Source: Paguma larvata
Lineage: Eukaryota; Chordata; Mammalia; Carnivora; Viverridae
Assembly (NCBI GenBank): GCA_030068075.1
Contig: CM057827.1
Span: 69,268,500 to 69,332,499, forward strand
Reading direction: 5' to 3'
Length of the DNA: 64,000 bases
Shown here: positions 10,860-22,400 of the stretch, piece by piece
Position numbering within the stretch: position 1 is the stretch's first letter
Layout of the letters: each line of letters begins with the position of its first letter
Program-made: the position numbers and the translations under genes
Notes under the pieces: generated by a model
Seen by the model: only the letters and a program-made list of their open reading frames with translations
The model's database searches: none
Told to the model about the DNA's origin: nothing

Positions 10860-11390
10860 GCCATTTTTCACTTATCAGATTGGCAAAGACTACTAAGACT
10901 GAAAACACCCAATGTTGGACAGGAAAAAGGTAATCTCGTACACTCAGGAGGATTAATTACCATTAGTACGATACTGTGGAAGGATATTGCACATACCTAT
11001 CAACATTCTAAATATGTAGCAATTTCTAATAAATATTTGGGCTCATGCACAATGGATGTCTTTTGTATTTTTTTTATCATTGAAAAGTTGGAAAGAGTAT
11101 GACTGTCCACCAATAGGACACTGGTCAGATGAGACATATTTGTATAAAGAAATACCATATCACATTAAACATATTTTCAGGCAAAAAAAAAAAGCTGTAG
11201 TACTTACAACATAATTGAAATTATTTTTTTCTTTGTGTGAATTATATATTCATAGGAAAATGTGTAGAATGTACAATATGCTGTTAATAGTTATCTCTAA
11301 AGGGTAGGTTTATAGGAGCCTTTTATTTTCTATTCTGTGCATTTTGATGTTGCTATTGTAATTAAAAGAATTGTAACTACTGAAAAACGT
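10860..11390 (+). mobile_element. Old L1 3' relic
   Basis: TTTTTCACTTATCAGATTGG at 10864 followed by an AATGTTGGACAGG-like motif and ACCATATCACATTAAACATA near 11153 is the 3' part of an old mammalian L1 on the forward strand. It is highly diverged. Confidence 0.65.
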
Positions 11391-11489
11391 GTAACTATTG
11401 AAAAATATGTGTACTTTCTTGGGGATGGTACAGTCTGGTACCATTGTATACTCTGAATTGGGGTACAAAGATGCAGGATAATGAGATTT

Positions 11490-11800
11490 GATACTGATCT
11501 TAAGGAGTTTATGGTCTAGTCAGTGAATACAGGAAAACGTATCCCATCATATCTTGTGGGTACTCTGATAGAAGCTGCAAAATATTCAGTAGAATTAATG
11601 GTTAGTGTGATCGGGTAGGGAAGGAGGAATTGCATATAGAAGAAAAGAAGCCATAGAGGGGATTTGAGCTGAGTCATGAAAGATTTGCTGTTCGATCTGG
11701 AATTTGAGAGGTGATTAGATGGTAGAGGGAACAAGGAAGAGTAAAAGTGTGGATGACGGTGGCAGGTGTGCATTTGGGAAGTACCAGGGAGCGTCCTGGA
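11490..11800 (-). repeat. L2 LINE relic
   Basis: TTAAGGAGTTTATGGTCTAG at 11499, GAGCTGAGTCATGAAAGATT at 11667 and TGGTAGAGGGAACAAGGAAG at 11720 follow the order seen in the 3' part of reversed L2 copies. Confidence 0.5.
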
Positions 11801-11879
11801 GGCAGCACGTAAGCACCTGTAGAGGTGAGTGTCGTTATGGGGGATAGGGTGATGACCATGCACACAGAGAAGAGGGGAC

Positions 11880-12040
11880 AGGATTCCAGCCTGGGGGTCA
11901 GGAAGTCCCCGCTTCTCCCACCACAGAGATGCTGTGGGAGTCTAGATAATGTCACTTTCCCTCTTTGGACCTCAGTTTCCTAATCTGTTCATGGACAGTG
12001 TTGGACTAGAGAGTGACCTCCTGATCTAGTGGCCTTACTT
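11880..12040 (+). repeat. MIR SINE relic
   Basis: GGACCTCAGTTTCCTAATCT at 11966, preceded by a trace of the GTGACCTTGG core, is the MIR centre on the forward strand. Confidence 0.6.
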
Positions 12041-12544
12041 TTTGTTCTCTTTCTTTAGAAATAGAACATTTTAGTCAAGGAAATTATACTTTATGTTGGG
12101 AGCAAATAGAACAGATAAAAGCAGGGCTGGTTTACGTGAACTATTGTAGTTGGCAGGTGGGAGGCGACGATGAGGCTTCCTCCGCGCCTGCATCCTCAGA
12201 GAGCCTTCAGTGGGGGCTCAGGGGGAGCACAAGTGCAAAAACCATGGCCTAGCAGAGCAGGAGAGCCCCTTCAGGTCTGAAGACTTGACTAAGCCACTAA
12301 GCTCTTTTGATGTCACCACTTCCTTCACCCTGAGATTTGTTTCCATTTCGGCCTAATTTCTTCTTACTCCAAGTTCTGCTGCACTCTGACGTCCAGTGTC
12401 ATTTCTCACTATACCTCAAGTACTTCTCTACTTTATGCCCCTCTTCTTGCCATTTTTCTTCTCTTGTATCTCTGATTCCTTATTGATTTTTTTTTTCAAT
12501 TTTCTTGAATTTGTGTGAACAGGTTGACCTTTTCAGGACACAAC
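12041..12544. other. Intronic stretch, nothing recognised
   Basis: No exon or nameable repeat was seen. Confidence 0.4.
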
Positions 12545-12785
12545 GGAAATTATAATAGTTAACATTTACGGGGTGCCTCCTGTGGAAGCTGTTTTAAACA
12601 TTTGACATAAATTATCTAAGGTCATCCTCATGACAGGTGTTAATTATGAGGCAGGTGTTAATATCATCATTATTTTATGTATGAGGAGACCAAGACAGGC
12701 ACAAAGAGGCAAATCATGTGACCAGGCCATCGTCATCAGAACTGTGGCTGAAGGACAGGCAAGCTGGCTCCATAGTACTACCACT
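12545..12785 (-). repeat. MIR SINE relic, near full length
   Basis: AATAGTTAACATTTACGGGG at 12554, then ATTATCTAAGGTCATCCTCA, TTTATGTATGAGGAGACCAA and GCACAAAGAGGCAAATCATG, follow the reversed MIR along most of its length. Confidence 0.75.
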
Positions 12786-12939
12786 TCACCATGGCCTAAC
12801 CTTTTTTACTTTGACTTTTTTGGCTGTCAGTTCTCAGAAAGGGTGTATTCCCATTCATTCAGGTGTCTTTGTGTACTCTGGAGCTGTCTCAGCTCCCTTT
12901 CTTTTCCCTTCTCCTTCTCCTCACCACCCCATTCCGCCT

Positions 12940-13140
12940 TTTTTTTTTTTTTTAAGTTTATTTACCGTGAGATGGGGGTGGAGGGGCAGAGAGAAAGGGA
13001 GGGAGAGAGAATCCCAAGCAGGCTCTGCACCGTCAGCGTGGAGCCTAACGTGGGGCTCAAACTCTTAAACCCTGAGATCAGGACCTAAGTTGAAGTCATG
13101 AGTTGGATGCTTTTAATTGACTGAGCCACCCAGGGGCCCC
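12940..13140 (-). mobile_element. Feline tRNA-Lys SINE, reverse strand, diverged
   Basis: The reversed head GACTGAGCCACCCAGGGGCC ends near 13139 and a T run (12939-12953) replaces the A tail. The middle (CAAGCAGGCTCTGCACCGTC, then GTGGAGCC) is the older sub-type without the GACAGCTCAG segment. No clear target-site duplication was seen. Confidence 0.88.
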
Positions 13141-13141
13141 T

Positions 13142-14499
13142 TCCTTCCCTTTTTGGAAAGAGAGAAGTAAGGAAGCCCTATGTAATGCCAAGGACGAGAT
13201 AGTTAAGGTTTAACTGAAACTCATAAGAGAAATGATTTGGGAATTTTTGTTTTTAAATGGATTTCTTGAGATGTGAAGGGAGAAATGAAGCTGAGATTCA
13301 AGCAGAGCAAGTCCTATTGCATGTTTACCAAGGAATTTGGTGTGATTCGGGAAGGCAAGGAGAAAAACGGGTAGCCAAGCATTTGATCCATCATCAAGGT
13401 CAAGAGATAGAACATCGTTCCTATTTATTATTGTTACTTTACTACCTTGAAAAACTAAACAACTTTAGAGAATGATTTCTTCTTTTGTGTTCCCATGTAG
13501 TATTAACCATGTGCCAAGGTAGTCTGAATATAATTACCTAAAAATAAATAAGAAGGAGTCTGTACCATTATTGATTTGTGCTAAGTGTATTGTTGTTACC
13601 AAGAGATCAAGGAAATAAAGTAAATGAATAACCAAATTCCTAAGGACTAAAATCTTTGAACCATAAAATGTTGCTATGTTTCTTCAGCAGAAATAAGTCT
13701 TCTCACTGGCCTAGAAGCATTGGAAAACATTAACCTAGAAGCTTTTGGCCAGTGTTTGACTTATTTTATAATAAATTTCAAGTATAAAAGGTATGTTTTC
13801 AGAAGTAAAATTCACATAGCTATGTTACTGCTACCCATAAAGTTACAAACCTCTAGGGAAACTCAGCTCTTTCTCTGTTTGGAGTGAGGGTAAGAATGGG
13901 TTCCAAATAGGAAACACATATCTAATTTATATAGTAAATCTGTATATAGAGATCGGTATAAAGATTTCCATCTCTTCGGAGCACTTTTCTTTCTGCTTAG
14001 TATGTTCTGGAAGTAATGTTCAGATGTATAGCATACTTAGTTTAAAGCGGTTTCTCAAATCTGGTGTGTGTGAGATTTTTGAAAGGAAAGCAGTATAGTA
14101 AGTGTGTTGGGATCTCAGTATACATTTCACTTTAGAACAGATGTCGGGAACAGGGTAGGCCTTCTAAAAGGGGACAATGTGAACCGATAAGCATCCAAGG
14201 GCATTTAGCTGCTCTATTTCTAAGTTAGCTTTATCTAGTTGGTTGGCCTATGGATAAATCCCGAAGATAGAGCTTATATTCCCAGGAAGCTTATTTTCTA
14301 AGAACTGCTTGATAATTTGGATATCCCTAAAAGAAAAAGAAATCTTTTTGTCTATTTTGTTAGGGAGTCCATGGAAGTTCAGGAAAATATTTTCTGTAAA
14401 AATGTCTTTAGTGCCAGAAATTGCATCGAAGGGCCCAGTACAAAATCCTACCTTCTTTAAGAAGTTTCCAGATCTCCCTGGTAGGAACTAGTCTACTTT
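13142..14499. other. Intronic stretch, nothing recognised
   Basis: AT-rich DNA without a nameable repeat or exon. Confidence 0.4.
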
Positions 14500-14640
14500 C
14501 TCATTCATGGATTTATGCATTCATTCAACAAACTACTATTAAACACCTACTGTGTGAGAGTAAAACTGTGAGCAAGTCAAACATAGTGCTCGTCTTCCCA
14601 GTCATCATGGCTCTGTGGAGAATACAGAGTAAGTACTCAG
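14500..14640 (-). repeat. L2 LINE 3' relic
   Basis: GCATTCATTCAACAAACTAC at 14517, followed by TTAAACACCTACTGTGTGAG and CATGGCTCTGTGGAGAATAC, is the reversed L2 3' end. Confidence 0.65.
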
Positions 14641-14678
14641 AGTTAATAGTATCATTACTGCTGTAATGGGCGCTTGCA

Positions 14679-14764
14679 GATCTGGGGAGACTTCTTAGAG
14701 AAAACGCTGTCTAAGGCTGCACACTGATCTGGGGAGACTTCTTAGGGAAAGCAGTCCAAGCTAA
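14679..14764. repeat. Short tandem duplication, period 47
   Basis: GATCTGGGGAGACTTCTTAG occurs exactly at 14679-14698 and 14726-14745. What follows each copy is also related (AAACGCTGTCTAAGGCT against AAAGCAGTCCAAGCT), so the unit is about 47 bases and the copies have since diverged. Confidence 0.85.
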
Positions 14765-15185
14765 GTAGAAGTTAACTGGGTGAGCAGAGAGGATTAGGGG
14801 CATGATATACAAGATGGAGAAAGGACTGAAAGCAGTGAAAGAGGCACAGTGGTTCTGCAGTGGAAAGGAGCCAGCATGGGTAGGGCTTGGAGCATGAGGG
14901 ACGGAGGAAATAGTGGTCAGAAGAGAAACTGTGGAGGAACAGTGACTCTAGAACTCTGAGAACCTCCTTAAACCCACTGTCCTGATAGCAGTGGTGAGCC
15001 ATAGAGGTGATGACAGACATTCTATAAATATCACAGAGATTACTATGTATGGAATGTCCTGGAGGGAGGCATTAGGTCATCACCATCCAAGGTCAAAGAG
15101 GTCTGCAACCCAATCCCATAAGACCATTTTTAGAATTATTTCTGGGAACCACTCCTGGTAGCAAGTTCTGCATCAGTCAGGGTTC
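14765..15185. other. Intronic stretch, possible L2 continuation
   Basis: Purine-rich sequence at 14780-14950 resembles the inner part of reversed L2 copies but is too worn to call. Confidence 0.3.
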
Positions 15186-15700
15186 ACTCAGAAAATAGAT
15201 ATAATGCTGGACACGTAGGGTTTGGGAGGACTGAGTGGATAGTAGAAGCAGAGGTCCTAGACCTTAGTAACTTCAGTAAGCAGCTGTAATCCCTAGGGCT
15301 GAGGGAACAAAAGAAAATGCGTGTGACTAACCAAACCTAGAAGTTCAGAGCAGAGAACCTCATGGAACTGCCAAGGAGGTGCTTGGACCTCTGGGGAGGG
15401 ATTGCCTATGGCTGATGCTTCAATCATCAAGAGGGGTTTGTGGCTAGTACACAGTGTACTAAAAGCATGGGAAACTAGAGCTATCTGCTACTGCAGAGTC
15501 TGAAAGGAGCTGGAAAACAAGAAGAGGTTCTTCTCCCCACCTCTGCCTTCCAGTCTCCTGCCGGTGGTTCTCATTGGCAGAATTTAACATGAAGCCAGTT
15601 GCAAGGGAATCTGGGATGATATGTGGTTTGCAGACTTCCAGCTCCAGCATCACAGAGCAGAATACAAAAGCATGGGCTTGGGCTAAGAGGCAGCTGATAA
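15165..15700. repeat. Probable ancient dispersed repeat, family not identified
   Basis: TCAGTCAGGGTTCACTCAGA at 15174, and later CTCTGCCTTCCAGTCTCCTG and TCATTGGCAGAATTTAACAT, recall words common to a widespread mammalian repeat. I cannot name the family or fix its ends. Confidence 0.3.
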
Positions 15701-15979
15701 GTAATCTACCCTGGGCATTTTAGGAAAGGAACTCAGCTTCGCTGTAGGAAGTGGATTGGGGGCAGTCCTGGGTACTGGTTGATCAGTTCAGAGGTTGCTA
15801 TCCAGACGAGAGGTGATGGTACTCTGACTTAGGGCAAAGGCAAGAGAGAAGGGGAAGTGGGCAGATGTGGAGAAATTTAGAACATAGAGGTGAACAGAAT
15901 TTGGTGAGGGATGAAGGGGCAGATAGAGGGAGGAAGGAGGGGGAGGGGTTAAGGAAAGAAGCCTGCATCTCTGACATAG

Positions 15980-16370
15980 GCGGATGGTAGTGCTGTTAAC
16001 CGAGTTAGGAACGTAGGACTGAAACTGTGTAGGGAAAGATGACCCATTCAGTTTGGGGCTTGTTGAGTTTGAGGTACCTGTGGCTCACCCAGGTGAAAAT
16101 TCACTGCAGATACCTGGTCAGAAGATATACATGTGGTATGTTGTCAGCCTATAGGTGATACTTGGAATTTAGGAATGAATGAAGTTACCAAGAGAGACTA
16201 TAAAATGTGGATAGAAGAGCGCCTCGGGCTGAACCCAGAGGAATAAAAACGTTTTAGGAAAGAGCAAAAATAGTGGAAAAAAGTGTGTGAAGGAGACTGA
16301 AAGAATGGTCAGAGAGATTGGATGAAAACCAGAGTGTGTTTCAATTCCCTAATAATGCGCTAGGCACCAT
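15980..16370. repeat. Probable ancient dispersed repeat, family not identified
   Basis: TTGAGTTTGAGGTACCTGTG at 16064, then GTCAGCCTATAGGTGATACT, CTGAACCCAGAGGAATAAAA and GAAAACCAGAGTGTG, keep the order of a common old mammalian repeat. The class is uncertain. Confidence 0.4.
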
Positions 16371-17060
16371 GATAAAGCCATGCACAAGTGGTACAAAAGG
16401 GGACCGCCCAGCACAGGCCGGAGCAAAGAAACGGATTGGGAGGAGGCCACCAGGTGCCTCGGGTAGTACATTGCCACTTTGGAGCTAGGGGTTGGTGGAG
16501 AGGATCCGGGGTGGGAGCGGTCTACCAGCTCTCCAACCAGAAGTCCTGTGTGAGCAGTTGGGCCCTTGAGGCTGTGCAGTCATGGAGAAAAGGCAGTTCT
16601 GAGAGATCTACTTGTCTGTTACCAAAGTTTGTCTTCTAGGCATTCTTTTTTTTTTTTTTTTTTTAGATGACATCTTTAGTGTGGTTTGATTTTATGGGAA
16701 TCATAACCTTGAATCGGTTGTTTTTTTTTTTCCCCTTACATAAAGTACAGAAGTCATCTTGCATTAATATGTCTTTTGACTGGATTTGTTGTGCCTGTAG
16801 GGGCGATAAAAGCTCAGTGAGTGGAGTATCTGGCATGGGCAAAGAAAGTTCTCTGCTCGTTTAAAACTCTGAACTTGCTGTCATTTTATTATTCAAGCCC
16901 CTCAGAAACAACAAATGACACATTCACACTGATCTGACTGTGCTCTCCCAATGACCTGTGTGAACTGATTTGGACAGGTGTTAGGCCTAAGATATGAGTA
17001 AAGAAAGTGGGACAAATATGTGCAGATTTGAAGTTATTTGCCAGTGTTCATTGCTTTCAA
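16371..17060. other. Intronic stretch with two T runs
   Basis: T runs at 16646-16664 and 16721-16731 are the only visible structure. No exon was recognised. Confidence 0.4.
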
Positions 17061-17064
17061 TACG

Positions 17065-17092
17065 TTTTTGTTTTGTTTTGTTTTGTTTTGTT
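17065..17092. repeat. (TTTTG)n simple repeat
   Basis: Five TTTTG units in a row. Confidence 0.9.
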
Positions 17093-18298
17093 AACAGGTA
17101 ACCACAACTCTTGTCACTTAAGGAAAACAGGAGTTTTTCATAACCCTGCATATGAACTGTGTATGCCCAGTGAACCCAGGCAGCTCTGGGTGCTTCTCTT
17201 CCTCTCTCTCTCCCTCTATATCTGCCCCACCCTGGCCTCAATCTACAGATCAGTTTTCTTTGTAACTTTTGCTCGTATGTGATCTATCTCTTGTCTCCTC
17301 TCTGCCTCTCTCTACATCACGACTGACACTTAAAGCTTCAGCTTCCACTGCTCTTTGGGGATTAGCTCACTTTTCTTTCACAGTCTGGCCCAGCTTATCT
17401 TTTCAAGGCAGCCATATTGTACCAGATGGACTCTTCCTGGGTCACGGGCCCTCTCCTGTTCTACTCAGCTTGCACTGGGGACGTATACCCATGTGGTTCA
17501 TAAAAGCAGGAGAGTGGGTAGCTCCTCTCTGAAGCATACAGTGAGAAGCATGGAATCCTGAGTGGTGACTTACTCAGTACATCTCTCTCATTCCGGGCCC
17601 ATACTCATTTTCCTACACGCAGTGCCAAAGATTTTTTTCTTGTAATGTAATCTACTCATAGGCGGAACTGTACATTCACTTACTCTTTCCCCTGCAGAAA
17701 GCATCCCAAAGTCACAATTGCTACATTGAGCAGTCAAGAGGCCACTTAAAAAGCATCATCTAACCTGAATCCACAATTCTCCGTGATGTCCATTTCAGTT
17801 CAAGTCCTCTCACAGTCTAGCCGTGGACTGGCACCTGGAGACCAAATATTACATGGAACACTGACATACCATGTGTTCAGTGGGAGACATTCTTACCGTC
17901 TTAAAACAGAAAGGGGAGAAGAAATCTTCCCCTTTTAACCTAGCTATGAGAAAGACACATCATACACCGGTCACCGGCTCAGCCTACGCTCTGTCTAATA
18001 GAATAGAGCCCACATCTGGTGATGGGCGGCCTCCTTGCTGACATTCTAGGCCGGAGACTTGGAAATAAGGTTTATCGGAGGAGCCCTGACTCCTAAACCT
18101 TTGACTTCTTGCCTCACTTCTTTTACTCATGAACTGAGTTCCCTGGTCTGCCTACAACTACTCTATAGAGTTTTCTGTGGCGTGTAGCCTCCATTTTCTA
18201 ACTGTGCCTTTCCTTGTTAAAATCTGGTTAGAGAGGGTGTTTGGTTTTTGTGTTTTTCTGTTTTTTTTTTTTGTTTTTTTAAACGAATTCTTCGATAG
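17093..18298. other. Intronic stretch, possible ancient repeat around 17640-17770
   Basis: TGTAATCTACTCATAGG near 17647 and AAAAGCATCATCTAACCTG near 17748 suggest an old repeat, but no family is assigned. The rest is unremarkable. Confidence 0.3.
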
Positions 18299-18430
18299 TT
18301 AATGATGTGACATTGGATAGAAATATCAGCCCAGTGATGCATCTCAAACCAGAATCTTTTTTGAATTTTTTCCTTTCAACCCTTGTTAAGAATTTAGAGC
18401 ACTCTAATTTTGTAATAGAGTAGGTATCTA
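18299..18430 (+). repeat. Segment duplicated locally, copy A
   Basis: About 130 bases here recur at 19583-19711 in the same orientation. Shared words include TTAATGATGTGA, TAGAAATATCA, AAACCAGAATCTTTTT and a run of about 46 identical bases starting TTTTTCCTTTCAACCC. A T-rich tract (18251-18280) lies just left of this copy. Confidence 0.85.
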
Positions 18431-18778
18431 TGGGGCTTGGATTCTGTAATCAAGCTTGTTTATTTCTGAGCTTTCTTTCTTGGCTAATTTCCATGTGGTT
18501 TCTAAGTTAATTGCATAGGGGGAAAAAAACCCCAAAATTTAGTTTTCTGCACTGTATTGACATGACTTTTGCATTTGCATTTAATCATTTGCACTTCTTC
18601 TATCTCTGTAAGTACAGTGAGCTGTCTTCATATTTACATACCGTTGAGAACTATAAGATAAATTAGGAGTAGAATTAGAATAGAGGAAATCAGCATAGTC
18701 ATTTTGTAAATAAGCATCAAGGAGCACTGCAGTCATCAACTAACACCAGATAACTTCAAACTAAATAAGGCATTGGAG
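18431..18778. other. Intronic stretch, nothing recognised
   Basis: AT-rich spacer between the duplicated segment and the TG array; no nameable repeat. Confidence 0.4.
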
Positions 18779-18783
18779 TGTGT

Positions 18784-18817
<34 letters not shown>
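18779..18817. repeat. (TG)n microsatellite
   Basis: About 19 TG units with one TATG interruption at 18787. Confidence 0.9.
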
Positions 18818-18819
<2 letters not shown>

Positions 18820-19582
18820 AAACATATGTTATTGATCTAGTCTTAATTTAGCTAGTAAAAGTTCCTGATTCCCAACCCTGCCCTCTTTCCTTTCAGGACG
18901 GCCCGGCTTTTGCCAGATTGTGTTGAGCTTCCAATTGAGAAACCATTCTATTAACCATCACATTGATACAACTATCCAGAACCATAAGGACATTTCTGTG
19001 TTTCAGGAAAACTCACATATAACCCACATACAGAATTAACAGACTAAGCGGTGATTTCTAGCTAGGTATTTCATATAGGGAATGAAAGATTTGGTTATGG
19101 TCCTGGGAATGATCCTTTGGCATCATGCAGTTATGGCTCCCCAGGTATTTTGAGATGAATACAGGAATCTAAGAAATCTGCAGAGGCTATGAGAGGTTAG
19201 GTATAAAAGCTCTTTGAAAAAAACAAAATACGGATCTTATGTTTACACTCTCCACATGAACCTGAAGAGAGCGGTGGTTATTGAGAGTGCCCTTGCAGGG
19301 TCAGAGCCCCTTCAGCATAGCCTCCTGACCATGCCTGCCCTGGTGTACCTCCATGTGCGATGATTATCTTGAGTTCCTGCAGAGACTTGGAACATAATAG
19401 ATAGTCAATGAAATGTGTGGTTGAAAGACTGAAAATATGAATAGGTAACATCTCAGCCTCCAAATGTATGCAGAACACTGATTCTTGAAGGTTATGAGTT
19501 GAAATTAAACAAGATGCCAAGAAAAGAATACTACTAGGCTAGTGTTTTAAGAATACCAAAAGCGTAGATGAATATGCCTCTT
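18818..19582. other. Intronic stretch, nothing recognised
   Basis: No exon or nameable repeat between the TG array and the second copy of the duplicated segment. Confidence 0.4.
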
Positions 19583-19711
19583 TTAATGATGTGATATAGA
19601 TTAGAAATATCACCTCAGTGGATACATCCCAAACCAGAATCTTTTTGGATTTTTTTCCTTTCAACCCTTGTTAAGAATTTAGAGCACTCTAATTTTGAAA
19701 TAGACTGTATC
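19583..19711 (+). repeat. Segment duplicated locally, copy B
   Basis: Second copy of the 18299-18430 segment, about 1.28 kb downstream. The left third differs by several changes and small indels; the right half is almost identical. Similarity stops at TGTATCTA near 19706-19713. Confidence 0.85.
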
Positions 19712-21169
19712 TACTCTTGTTCCATCTTCTTAAGATGAGTTCTTACGAGTACACTTACTCTTGTGCCTATTTCCAGAGCTTTTGATAAGTTTAACTGAAG
19801 CGTCCTTCAGAAGAAGGCTGTACCAGTCGGCTGTATACGAGACTGACGGACTCCCCACCCTCCGCATTTCACCTTATTACAGTTGTACTCAGGTCTCCAG
19901 AGCCTGCTTGGTGGCACTTTCTCAGAGCACTTGGCTTGATGAGGGGAGGGATGTGTGTGTGAGAATATAAAGAATTTATAAAACTTCTAAGATGACTATG
20001 TGACAAGAATTTTTGGCTTGTTTTGGTCTATTTTGATCCACTTGGTTTAATTCCTCAAAATCCATGTGATGATTTCTTGATCTCTGCTTCACTCTCCCAT
20101 GGGGCAGTACCTTTTTTTTTTTTTTTTTCTAACCATACTCTTCTTTTCTTAGACATTTTTACAACTTTCCCAGTCATGCTAATTAATTTAGTAGCCATAC
20201 CAGGTTCTTGAGAGTCAATAACCAGACAGGAATAAATTAGAGAACAGGCCAGATACATCAAAAAGCAAGGGTGTTTTGGATGATGGTCAGTTGACATTAT
20301 TAAGTCTCAGTTTGGACAAAAAAATAAGGAGTTGTGGGGACTCATGACTTTGGGGATGGATTGTAGAGATGGTGACTATTGGCGGCCGGTGTAGGCCTGG
20401 TGTTGCCAGATCCTCCCAATTTTCAAGAGACACTGGAAATTTGTTTTACATAAAATATATACATTTTTAAATGTGCATGGGCCAAGAAAACTTACTCCTA
20501 CAAACTACTCATTTATGCGCTCAGGTCTATATCCATGCCTACTTCCATTAACAGGGCGGTGTGTGTGTGGGGGGAATGAACATTTCGAAAGCAGTTTTCC
20601 TTTCAACTCCTGCTTCTCCCCCTCCCCCCATCCCTACCGAGGACAGTTGAGTTTGTATTTGTCCCAGGCACCTTTTTCCTGTGGCAGCTTCTCCGGGACC
20701 ATTTCTTTTTCCCCATCCTTGTACCCAGAGGTTCCTCTTGCTATTCCGAAAGTGTGTGAGGTCTGCACAGAAATGTGTCCCTGAAGTGTCCTAAGGTGAG
20801 GGTGTGTCTGTCTCCCAGCTGAAGCAGTCCAGGGCATGCCCCTCGTGAAGAGCAGAGGCGGAAGCGGAGGTGTATATTCTAGGTCATCCACTCAGTGCCA
20901 GCAGCTTCTGTGGCTTTCCATGGAAGTTGGATCTCCCTGTGTAATCAGTGCAGGCAGACCTAATTACATTCCTTAATTACATTTCGAGGGTAGGCTTAAC
21001 AGAGTTAAGTATCTCCTGATCACCAGCCTCTGAAGGATTAAAATACCTGCCTCTCTGCTGCTATGGAGCAGAAGCTTTCCATTCCTCATTTAGTCTGGTG
21101 GTTGTCTCTTTTCCTTGTCTTTCTTCTTGACTAGACTCTTTTTCCCTTGAATATTTTTAATTCGCCTGT
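19712..21169. other. Intronic stretch, nothing recognised
   Basis: A T run at 20111-20128 and a CCCTCCCCCC tract near 20620 are seen. No exon or nameable repeat. Confidence 0.4.
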
Positions 21170-21240
21170 AATCTCCATCTCTTGTGCAGAACCCCAGTCA
21201 TAGTAATTACTCGGTAAATGTGTGTTGAATGAAGGACAGG
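21170..21240 (+). repeat. L2/MIR-type 3' tail
   Basis: AATTACTCGGTAAATGTGTG then TTGAATGAAGG is the typical forward tail of L2. Confidence 0.5.
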
Positions 21241-21479
21241 GACTGCCCCTAGATGAAATTTCTTTGTCACCTCTGACGATACGGAACAATATGTGCCAGA
21301 ACAGAAACAATCATCAAAGCCAGGCAAACGTCCTCTCAGAAGGCTTGAAGAGCTCCGGCTTCGCATTATTTGATTTCCTTGTCTGATGGTTAGTGGTGAA
21401 TGATAGTGACTACGGCTCTTTCTCCCTTTGCCTAGTTGCTGAACCCGTAGGACCTGTCTAAATTGACTTCTTTTCGGCT

Positions 21480-21600
21480 ACTGCATTGACTTCTTCACTT
21501 GTTGATCATTCTTGCCCGCTAGAATGAAAACTCCATGAGGGGAAGGGTTGCTTAGGTCATGTTTCCCTCCTTGTCTGGGACAGTGCTGCATATTGAGTGA
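21480..21600 (+). repeat. L2 LINE relic (weak)
   Basis: GCTAGAATGAAAACTCCATG AGG, then CATGTTTCCCTCCTTGTCT and GGGACAGTGCTGC, follow the forward L2 3' region but stop short of its tail. Confidence 0.45.
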
Positions 21601-21658
21601 GGGAGCCTGTGTCTTATCATGGCTCTGCTCTTGGTGTCTCCTTTTCTTTCTCTTGCCT

Positions 21659-21678
21659 TTTTTTTTTTTTTTTTTTTA
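21659..21678. repeat. T homopolymer
   Basis: A run of about 19 T, with no element attached on either side. Confidence 0.8.
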
Positions 21679-21854
21679 ATGTCTGTACAATTCCTCATCT
21701 CCCTTGGGTCACAACACTCCATCCACATTGGGGCAGACGTAAATCGGCTCTGTCATTCTTTTCCTGCTGAAGCTGGCAGGCAGTTTCATACGGTAAGAGG
21801 GACCCAGTGGAAACCGGACAGGACTGCAGGAGGAAACCTGGCCAAGTCCAGCAG

Positions 21855-21995
21855 AGTCAGCAGGGTGGGTAGTTTCCTTCTCTGAGCCTTGTTCCCTTTA
21901 CCTGTCAAAGAGAGGCAGTACCTCCCTACCTCCCTCACAGGGTGGGAAGATGCCGTTTGAGGAAAGCTTAGTCAAATGCACTGTGATGTGCACAT
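21855..21995 (+). repeat. MIR SINE relic
   Basis: TTTCCTTCTCTGAGCCTTGT, TTACCTGTCAAAGAGAGGC and CTCACAGGGTGGGAAGATG follow the forward MIR centre to 3' part. Confidence 0.55.
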
Positions 21996-22114
21996 GCTTT
22001 TGCGGATGTAATAGGACATGCTTGCTTCCATGCTTGTCCGCCTTTCAAGGACCAGGACAACCCAGGTGGGAGGAGGCTGACCCAAGGAGCTGCTTTCCTG
22101 ACCTCCTCCTTCAA

Positions 22115-22400
22115 CACAACAGTCTTGTGAAGTGGGTGATGCTATCCCATTTAATTTTATTGCATTTTATTATAAGTAGGCTCCTCACCCAACATGGGGC
22201 TCGGACTCACGACCCTGAAATTAAGAGTCCCGTGTTCTACCGACTGAGCCAGCCAGCCACTCTAAGTGTGTCCCATTTTAAAGATGAAGATACGATTCTT
22301 AGAGATACAGAATTATACTCAGGATTATTCACAAAGTAAAGGCAACGGCAGAGCTCAGACATAGATCATCCGCTGACAAACCCGGCCTTCTTTTCACCGT
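22115..22400 (-). repeat. MIR SINE relic, split by a younger SINE
   Basis: The left part (CTTGTGAAGTGGGTGATGCT at 22124) and the right part (TCCCATTTTAAAGATGAAGA at 22271) are adjacent in the reversed MIR. The carnivore SINE at 22155-22264 sits between them. Confidence 0.65.
22142..22281 (-). mobile_element. Truncated carnivore tRNA-Lys SINE inside the MIR, with duplicated target
   Basis: AACATGGGGCTCGGACTCAC at 22191, then GTTCTACCGACTGAGCCAGC, is the reversed tRNA-derived head of an older carnivore SINE sub-type. Flanks CTATCCCATTTAA (22142-22154) and TGTCCCATTTTAA (22269-22281) are an imperfect target-site duplication derived from the MIR. Confidence 0.75.

Noticed and set aside
12630..13088. 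152-codon forward frame
   Set aside because: It is composed of a MIR relic and a reversed SINE.
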